Assembly: GCF_000519205.1 (NCBI RefSeq)
Contig: NZ_JAFB01000022.1
Span: 62,001 to 126,000, forward strand
DNA length: 64,000 bases
Direction of reading: 5' to 3'
Origin: Amycolatopsis taiwanensis DSM 45107
GTDB lineage: Bacteria; Actinomycetota; Actinomycetes; Mycobacteriales; Pseudonocardiaceae
Every line of letters starts with the position of its first letter. The stretch's first letter is position 1. The position numbers were made by a program, and so were the translations under genes. Positions 58,702 through 64,000 of the stretch are shown here, in pieces. The notes under the pieces are model-generated. The model saw only the letters and a program-made list of their open reading frames with translations, was not told the origin of the DNA and ran no database searches.

Positions 58702-59235
58702 TCAGTAGCTGGGCGGGGTGATCGAGATGATGAACTCGGTGGGGCGGCGGTGCGGGTTGACGTAGCGGTGCGGTAGGCGGGAGTCGAAGTAGCAGCTGTC
58801 GCCGATGTTGAGGGCGTGTTCGGTGCCGGCGACCTCGACGACGAGTTTGCCGGCGATGACGACGACGCATTCCTCGCTGGGGTGTGACCAGGGTTCGGTC
58901 GCGGACGCCGTGCCGGGGGCGAGGGTCCCTTGCAGGACTTCGAGTCGTCCGCGCCCGGCGGAGATGCGGGAGTAGAGGACGCCGCCGGGTGTCTGGATCT
59001 GCATCCGGGTTCCCCGGCGCACCACGGCGACGTCTTCGGTTTCGATGTCTTCGAACAGGCTGAACAACGGGACATCGAGCGCTTTGGCGATCTTGCGGAT
59101 GGTGACCAGGCTGGGGTCGGCGAGTTCGCGTTCGACCTGGCTGATCAGGCCCGTGGACACGTCGGCGCGCCGGGCCAGTTCGGTGACCGTCAGGCCGCGT
59201 ACCACGCGTAGTTCGCGAATTCTGGTGCCTACCAC
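58702..59235 (-). CDS. XRE-family regulator with C-terminal cupin
   Basis: A 177-residue regulator: an N-terminal helix-turn-helix (GLTVTELARRADVSTGLISQVE) and a C-terminal cupin with a metal-binding box (EPWSHPSEECVVV). This architecture is common in regulators of amino-acid, polyamine and aldehyde catabolism that sense a small ligand in the cupin. It starts 4 bases after the stop of the symporter gene, so it is the last gene of the DUF3311-symporter operon and probably regulates it and the divergent catabolic genes. Confidence 0.93.
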   Translation of the reverse strand: MVGTRIRELRVVRGLTVTELARRADVSTGLISQVERELADPSLVTIRKIAKALDVPLFSLFEDIETEDVAVVRRGTRMQIQTPGGVLYSRISAGRGRLEVLQGTLAPGTASATEPWSHPSEECVVVIAGKLVVEVAGTEHALNIGDSCYFDSRLPHRYVNPHRRPTEFIISITPPSY

Positions 59236-59239
59236 CTGG

Positions 59240-60751
59240 TCATCCTCGCACGGGCCGATTCACTTCGGCTCGGTGACGGGGCGTGTCGACGGTGGGCATG
59301 CCGACGGCGATCGCGGTGTCGTCGGGTGCCTTGGTGGCGAGGCTGACCAGAACGGTGACGATGATGTTGAGCACGAGGGCGGGCAGGCCGACGACGGTGC
59401 CGGCCGGGCACAGGGCCAGCAGTGCGGTGCTCAGCGGTGGGATGACGATGCCGGCGGTGCCGGCGATCACTCCGCACAGGGTGCCGATGGCGGTGATGCG
59501 CCGCCACAGCAGGGACAGGAACAGTGCGGGCGCGAGTTGGCCGATGGCGTTGTAGACGTTGACCATGACGTTGACGAGCGCGTTGTTCTGGCTTGCGGTG
59601 ATGGCGACGGCGATGGCGGCGAGCACGATCATGGCGATGCGGCTGACCCGGAGTTGTTCGCGGTCGCCGGGGGTTTTGCGCAGCAGCGGGTAGACGTTTC
59701 GGGTGAACAGGCTGCTGCAGGTGAGCAGGAGGACTCCGGTGGGTACGAGCGCGACGAGGATGCCCGCCCCCGCGAGGAGTCCGACGAGCCAGCCGGGGGA
59801 GTGGTCGCGGACGAACACGAGCAGCGAACTGTTGGCGTCGGCGCCTTTCATGCCGGGTTCCACCAGCAGTGCGGCGAGCGCGATGACGATGACGAGGATG
59901 TAGAAGAGCGAGTAGAGGGGTTGCACGATCTGGTTGCGGCGGATGGTGGCGACGTCGCGTGCGGTGTATGAGACCTGGAAGGAGTGGGGGAGCACGAAGG
60001 CGCCGATCGGGGTGAGCAACAGGAAGCTCATCCACCACCAGCTGTTGGTCGCCGTGCCGCCGGTCATGCCGGGCAGGGTTGCGGCGGTGGGGTGTTGGCG
60101 GGCGACGGCGTCGAAGATGCCGCCCCAACCGTCCACATGCGCCGCCGACGACGCGCTGAACGCGATGGCCAGCAGCACGATCAGCAGTAGCAGGTCCTTG
60201 ACGACGGAGCCGAACGCGGCGCTGCGCATGCCGCCGGTGAGGACGAACGCGGCGACGGCGATGCCGGCGATGGCGACGTAGACGGTGTTGGAGAGGCCGT
60301 TGCCGAACAGGGTGCGCAGGATGAGCGCGAGCCCGGTGAGCTGGACCTCGGAGTAGAGCAGCAGCCCGACGATGCCGAACAGGGCGAGTATCGCACCGAG
60401 CCAGGGTGCGTTGAAGCGGCGGGTGAAGTAGTCGCCTTCGGTGAGCAGGCCGTGGGTGTTGCCGGCGCGCCAGATCCTGGGCACGACCCAATAGCCGATG
60501 GCGGAGGTGAGTACGACCGTGCCGAGCACGTAGTAACCGGCCGCGCCGTTGACGTACACGGTTTGAGAGGCGCCGAGCAGGGCGAAGGTGGTGAACGTTT
60601 CGCCTGCGAGGACGAACCAGAACAGGAAGCTGCCGAAGCGGCGTCCGCCGACGGCCCATTCGGTGACGTCCACGCGCCTGCCCCGGGCGGCGAGCACGGC
60701 GCCGGCCGCGATGGATCCGACGCTGACCAGCAGCGCGATGAAGTAGGTCAT
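59240..60751 (-). CDS. Sodium:solute symporter (SSS family)
   Basis: A 503-residue permease with about 13 predicted transmembrane segments. It begins with TYFIALLVSVGSIAAGAVL and includes the GGRRFGSFLF, GETFTTFALLGAS and GILVALVPTGVLLLTCSSLF regions typical of SSS transporters. The ATG overlaps the stop of the DUF3311 gene (ATGA). Relatives import carboxylates, amino acids or nucleobases with sodium. It lies beside an amidohydrolase and an aminotransferase gene that may use its substrate. Confidence 0.93.
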   Translation of the reverse strand: MTYFIALLVSVGSIAAGAVLAARGRRVDVTEWAVGGRRFGSFLFWFVLAGETFTTFALLGASQTVYVNGAAGYYVLGTVVLTSAIGYWVVPRIWRAGNTHGLLTEGDYFTRRFNAPWLGAILALFGIVGLLLYSEVQLTGLALILRTLFGNGLSNTVYVAIAGIAVAAFVLTGGMRSAAFGSVVKDLLLLIVLLAIAFSASSAAHVDGWGGIFDAVARQHPTAATLPGMTGGTATNSWWWMSFLLLTPIGAFVLPHSFQVSYTARDVATIRRNQIVQPLYSLFYILVIVIALAALLVEPGMKGADANSSLLVFVRDHSPGWLVGLLAGAGILVALVPTGVLLLTCSSLFTRNVYPLLRKTPGDREQLRVSRIAMIVLAAIAVAITASQNNALVNVMVNVYNAIGQLAPALFLSLLWRRITAIGTLCGVIAGTAGIVIPPLSTALLALCPAGTVVGLPALVLNIIVTVLVSLATKAPDDTAIAVGMPTVDTPRHRAEVNRPVRG

Positions 60752-60990
60752 GGCTGGTCCAGTTCGCCGCGTCGACGGTCGATGAGGTAGACGGTGCCGA
60801 TGGCCGCGGTGCCGACGATGACGCCGGCGACCATCCACACCAGCAGGAAGGGGACGTGACCGAACGCGTAGGGGACCGCGCCCGCCCAGGGCACTGCGGC
60901 GATGCACCACAGGAACGGCACGACGAGCAGGAGCCGGTGCCAGCGGCGGCGATCCGTTGGTGGGGTGGGGGATGGGGGCGTCTGGGGCAC
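60748..60990 (-). CDS. DUF3311-family small membrane protein
   Basis: An 80-residue membrane protein with two predicted helices (WHRLLLVVPFLWCIAAVPW and FLLVWMVAGVIVGTAAIG). DUF3311 proteins are commonly encoded just before SSS symporters and may be a small subunit of them. Its stop overlaps the symporter start. Confidence 0.88.
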   Translation of the reverse strand: MPQTPPSPTPPTDRRRWHRLLLVVPFLWCIAAVPWAGAVPYAFGHVPFLLVWMVAGVIVGTAAIGTVYLIDRRRGELDQP

Positions 60991-61064
60991 GGTGGCCTCC
61001 CTGGGTGCCGGTACCGCCCTTCGGTGGGTGCCTCAGCGTGCAACGGCCGGGCCGCCATGTCAAT

Positions 61065-61092
61065 GGCGTTGAACGGCGTTGACTGTCGTTAA
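61065..61092. promoter_or_regulatory. Three phased direct repeats in a divergent promoter
   Basis: GGCGTTGA at 61065 and 61075 and GTCGTTAA at 61085 repeat every 10 bases, one helical turn, between the DUF3311 gene (leftward) and the amidohydrolase gene (rightward). The spacing suggests cooperative binding by one regulator, possibly the XRE-cupin protein. Confidence 0.55.
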
Positions 61093-61160
61093 AAGCCACC
61101 ATATGCTCGAACGTGTTGACGTCGCCCGATGTGGACGCTCGCCGCCCCGAAGGGAGCCGA

Positions 61161-62453
61161 ATGCCAGGGAATGCGGTAGTGGCCGACATGGTGTTGCGGG
61201 CCGACCGGGTGCTGCCCGACGCCGACGCCGGGATCATCGCCGACGGCGCGGTCGCGGTCCGCGACGCCGAAATCGTCGCCGTCGGCCGCTTCGCCGAGTT
61301 GCCGCCCGAGCTGACGTCGATCGCCCGCGTTGTCGAGTTCGGCGACGCCACGTTGCTTCCCGGCCTCGTCGACTGTCACGTGCATCTGGCCATGGACGGC
61401 AGCGCCGCCGCGACCAGCAGCGAACTGACCGCGACGGACGCGGAACTGGCCTGCCGCATGGTCAACAGCGCGCGCAGGCTACTGGATGCCGGCGTGACCA
61501 CCGCCCGCGACCTCGGTTGCCGGGGCGAGGTCGCCGCGACGGTGCGCGACGCGGTGCGCGATGGTCTGGTACCGGGGCCTCGACTGCTGGTGGCGAACGC
61601 GCCGATCACCGTCACCGGCGGGCACGCGTGGCGGATGGGCGGCGAGGCCGACGGCGCGCTGGAGGTCGCGCGGGAGGTCCGGATCAGGGCGAAACAGCGC
61701 TCGGACGTCGTGAAGATCATGTCCACCGGTGGTTTCATGACCGCGGGCAGCAGGCCGTGGGAGGCCCGCTACACCGAGGAGGAACTGCGCGCCTGCGTCG
61801 AGGAGGCGCACCGGCTCGGCATGCCGGTCACCACACACGCGCTCGGCGTCGAAGGAATCCGCCGAGCGGTCGAGGCGGGCGTCGACATGATCGAGCACTG
61901 CGGCTGGGTCACCGAGCAGGGCACCAGGTTCGACCCGGAGATCGCCGCGAAGATCGCCTCCGCCGGGATCGTCGTGTGCCCCACCATGAACACCGCCTGC
62001 CTGCCCGACCCGTACTTCTGTCCGTGGGGCGAACGCGACTCGTTGATCGACAATTTGCGCGGCATGCGCGCCGCGGGCGTCGAACTCGTCGCCGGCACCG
62101 ATGCCGGCATCGGCCTCGTCCCGTTCGAGAACTACGCCGACGGTCTCGACGTGCTGGCCGACGCGGGCATGTCGCCGCGCGAAATCATCGCCGCCGCAAC
62201 GCATCGCGCCGCCGCCGCGATCGGCCTCGGTGCCGTGACCGGCCGCCTGGCCACCGGGCTCGCCGCCGATGTGGTCGCCGTCGAGGGCGACCCCACCGAG
62301 GACGTCGCCGCGCTGCACCGGCCCGTCCAGGCGCTGTCCGCCGGGCGTGCGCACGACTGCGCCAAGCCGTCCGAGGCCGACCGCGCCGGACAACGGGTGG
62401 CGGCGCGGGCAATCCACGACCGACTCACCATCGAATCGGGGCGCAACCGCTGA
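61161..62453 (+). CDS. Metal-dependent amidohydrolase (imidazolonepropionase/prolidase-like)
   Basis: A 430-residue amidohydrolase of subtype I. The metal residues H73 and H75 (DCHVHLAMD), carboxylated Lys in VVKIMSTGG, His in THALG and EHCGW, and Asp in GTDAGIG are all present, as in imidazolonepropionase-like proteins and Xaa-Pro dipeptidases of the Sgx9260 type. The ATG at 61161 follows AAGGGAG. It is followed 1 base after its stop by an aminotransferase. Likely cleaves an amide or peptide imported by the symporter. Confidence 0.88.
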   Translation: MPGNAVVADMVLRADRVLPDADAGIIADGAVAVRDAEIVAVGRFAELPPELTSIARVVEFGDATLLPGLVDCHVHLAMDGSAAATSSELTATDAELACRMVNSARRLLDAGVTTARDLGCRGEVAATVRDAVRDGLVPGPRLLVANAPITVTGGHAWRMGGEADGALEVAREVRIRAKQRSDVVKIMSTGGFMTAGSRPWEARYTEEELRACVEEAHRLGMPVTTHALGVEGIRRAVEAGVDMIEHCGWVTEQGTRFDPEIAAKIASAGIVVCPTMNTACLPDPYFCPWGERDSLIDNLRGMRAAGVELVAGTDAGIGLVPFENYADGLDVLADAGMSPREIIAAATHRAAAAIGLGAVTGRLATGLAADVVAVEGDPTEDVAALHRPVQALSAGRAHDCAKPSEADRAGQRVAARAIHDRLTIESGRNR

Positions 62454-62454
62454 C

Positions 62455-63621
62455 ATGGATACCACGATGAGCGAGGCCGGGCTTCCAGAGAGCATCCGAC
62501 ACCGGTTCCCGATCTTCACCAACCGCGTGTACCTCAACAGTTGCTCGCAGGGCGCGCTCTCGGATGCCGTGCGCGCCGCCTACGGCAGCTACCTGGACGG
62601 CCTGGAGGCCGAGGGCTCCCTGTGGAGCCACTGGGTCGACCGGGTCGAGGCGGCCAGGTCCGCGTTCGCGCGGCTGCTGCACACGGATTCCGCTGCCGTC
62701 GCGGTCACCGCGTCGGCGTCGGCCGGTGTCGCGGCCATGGCGTCCGCGCTCGACTACGGGGAGCGCGACACCGTGGTGACCACGGATCTGGAGTTCCCGA
62801 CCATCGGCCAGATCTGGCACGCGCAGGAACGGCGCGGTGCCCGGGTCGTGCACGTACCGTCCGAACCGGACAACACGTTGTCGTTGGACCGGTTGGCCGA
62901 CGCGATCGACGAGCGCACCGCGCTCGTGTCGATCACGCATGTCTGCTACCGCAACGGAAGCAGGCTCGATGTGCCGGCCATCGCCGAACTCGCTCACTCG
63001 CGCGGCGCCCTGGTCCTGCTCGATTGCTACCAGGCAGCCGGCGCGGTGCCGGTCGACGCGGGCGCACTCGGCGTCGACTTCATCACCGGCGGCGCGTTGA
63101 AGTACCTGCTCGCCTCGCCCGGCATCGGCTACTTCTACGCGAACCCCGCGACCACCGGCCATCTCGTGCCGACAGTGACCGGCTGGTTCGCCGACCAGGA
63201 CGTCAACGAAATGCAGATCGGCGAGTACCGCCCCGCGCCCGATGCGCGCCGTTTCGAGGCCGGCACGCCGCCGATCCCGTCGGTGTACGCGGCCATCGCG
63301 GGAGTCGAGTTGATGCTGGAGATCGGCGTCGAGCGGACCGCGGCACACGTGGAACGGCTCAACGACCACCTGATCGACGAGGTCGTGAAAATGGGCGGCG
63401 TTGTCGCCACCCCGAAGGACCGCGCACGCCGCGGCCCGCTCGTCGCGATCACGTCCACGGATGCGGAGCGGTTGGTGGACCGGTTGGGTGCGGAGGGAAT
63501 CGTGACCTCCTCGCGCGGCGGCAACGTGCGCGTCTCCCCACACTGCTACAACACCGCCGCCGATATCGAAGCGCTGCTCATCGCCCTCCGCAAACACAAG
63601 GACCTACTCAAGACCGCATAG
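62455..63621 (+). CDS. Class V PLP-dependent aminotransferase/lyase
   Basis: A 388-residue fold-type I PLP enzyme of the class V group (NifS, kynureninase, isopenicillin N epimerase-like). The PLP Lys is K216 in GGALKYLLASPG and the pyridine-nitrogen Asp is D190 in VLLDCYQAAG. It is coupled to the upstream amidohydrolase. Possible roles are desulfuration, epimerisation or lysis of an amino acid released by the amidohydrolase. Confidence 0.88.
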   Translation: MDTTMSEAGLPESIRHRFPIFTNRVYLNSCSQGALSDAVRAAYGSYLDGLEAEGSLWSHWVDRVEAARSAFARLLHTDSAAVAVTASASAGVAAMASALDYGERDTVVTTDLEFPTIGQIWHAQERRGARVVHVPSEPDNTLSLDRLADAIDERTALVSITHVCYRNGSRLDVPAIAELAHSRGALVLLDCYQAAGAVPVDAGALGVDFITGGALKYLLASPGIGYFYANPATTGHLVPTVTGWFADQDVNEMQIGEYRPAPDARRFEAGTPPIPSVYAAIAGVELMLEIGVERTAAHVERLNDHLIDEVVKMGGVVATPKDRARRGPLVAITSTDAERLVDRLGAEGIVTSSRGGNVRVSPHCYNTAADIEALLIALRKHKDLLKTA

Positions 63622-63886
63622 CAAAACGCGCGGGCAATCCAACACCACGGGCAGCCCCGTATTGGCCGGTGAAGTGGTGCACACCTCGATGCCGTAGGCC
63701 GGCCCGTTCGCCGCCGCTGAAGTCGTCAGAAGTGCGCCCGCGATCGGGCGAGCAACTCGGTGAGCACTGGCCTGTTCCTACGTTTAGTAGGGATGAAAGA
63801 GTTTAGCGGAGCTATTGACATCGGCGCCCCGGACACGGATGCTGCCCAAGCACCGTTCGACGCAGTCCCGGCAGACGGAGGAACGA

Positions 63887-64000
63887 GTGTCCACTATGGA
63901 GGAGCACGATTCCGGCGGGCTGCGCAGGGCGCTGACCGGCAGGCAGATGTCCATGATCGGCCTCGGCGGTGCGATCGGCACCGGCCTTTTCCTCGGCTCC
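63887..64000 (+). CDS. Amino-acid permease, N-terminal part (runs off the right edge)
   Basis: The first 38 codons, from the GTG at 63887 with GGAGG upstream, read ...LRRALTGRQMSMIGLGGAIG followed by TGLFLGS, the strongly conserved start of APC-superfamily amino-acid permeases (AnsP/GabP group). The rest is outside the window. It may import the amino acids handled by the amidohydrolase and class V enzyme upstream. Confidence 0.9.
   Translation, partial: MSTMEEHDSGGLRRALTGRQMSMIGLGGAIGTGLFLGS

Noticed and set aside
60752-61351. N-terminal extension of the symporter frame to 61351
   Set aside because: The extension overlaps the DUF3311 gene and the divergent amidohydrolase start and is not membrane-protein-like; ATGA overlap with DUF3311 gives the natural start at 60751.
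1-64000. CRISPR arrays, rRNA or tRNA genes
   Set aside because: I saw no regularly spaced repeat-spacer pattern and no tRNA or rRNA signature; a dedicated scan would be needed to rule out a single tRNA.

Overview
The window is high-GC actinobacterial DNA. The gene content (terpene cluster with class I P450s, many aromatic-degradation genes, GntR/PucR regulators, GTG/TTG starts with AGGAGG-type ribosome sites) fits a soil Pseudonocardiaceae such as Amycolatopsis. That assignment is inference; no rRNA or tRNA gene was seen.

Layout. (1) 1-7003: a terpenoid cluster with a prenyl diphosphate synthase (minus strand, cut by the left edge), then on the plus strand a P450, a class I terpene cyclase, two more P450s and a 3Fe-4S ferredoxin. 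(2) 7156-18859: a ring-degradation block with a TPP-dependent 2-oxoacid decarboxylase, an aldehyde dehydrogenase, an HpaB-type hydroxylase, a LigJ-like hydratase, a LigB-type extradiol dioxygenase, three RraA-type aldolases, a flavin reductase fused to a GntR effector domain, and a flavoprotein hydroxylase. LigJ, LigB and RraA together suggest a gallate/oxalomesaconate lower pathway. (3) 18921-27379: a second aldehyde dehydrogenase, a PucR regulator, a second TPP enzyme, a DJ-1 protein, an M20 amidohydrolase, a FadR-type GntR regulator and a PLP aminotransferase; four copies of one AT-rich palindrome lie between these genes. (4) 27603-33743: a Fe3+/spermidine-type ABC importer, an amidohydrolase, a 101-aa protein and a Rieske ferredoxin. 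(5) 33790-40681: a near-complete homoprotocatechuate meta-cleavage operon (hpaG-RraA fusion, hpaE, hpaD, hpaH, hpaI), interrupted between hpaG and hpaE by an internally deleted IS200/IS605 element that may now supply the hpaE start codon. (6) 40827-49136: a lipoprotein, an MHS transporter/phosphotriesterase/C45 acylase operon, a DUF2079 membrane protein, a two-component system and a Nudix hydrolase. (7) 49464-56241: a GntR-controlled catabolic operon (nitrilase, DUF2848, second HpaB/HpaC pair, cupin, MHS transporter, isochorismatase-like hydrolase). (8) 56480-58586: an uncharacterised pair, a coiled-coil protein and a small membrane protein. (9) 58702-64000: an XRE-cupin regulator, a sodium:solute symporter with a DUF3311 partner, a divergent amidohydrolase and class V aminotransferase, and the start of an amino-acid permease.

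How it may work together. Two cis-element families tie regions 2-4 into regulons. A palindrome centred on CGACAC-n-GTGTCG lies before the TPP decarboxylase, the first aldehyde dehydrogenase, hpaB and the ABC importer. A 15-bp element like CTATATTCATTATAG lies before the second aldehyde dehydrogenase, between PucR and the second TPP enzyme, and on both sides of the GntR gene. A working model is import of an aromatic (possibly an amide or amino acid), hydrolysis by the M20 enzyme, transamination, decarboxylation of the 2-oxoacid, oxidation of the aldehyde, ring hydroxylation by HpaB with an effector-gated reductase, and two alternative meta-cleavage routes. The substrate is not proved by sequence.
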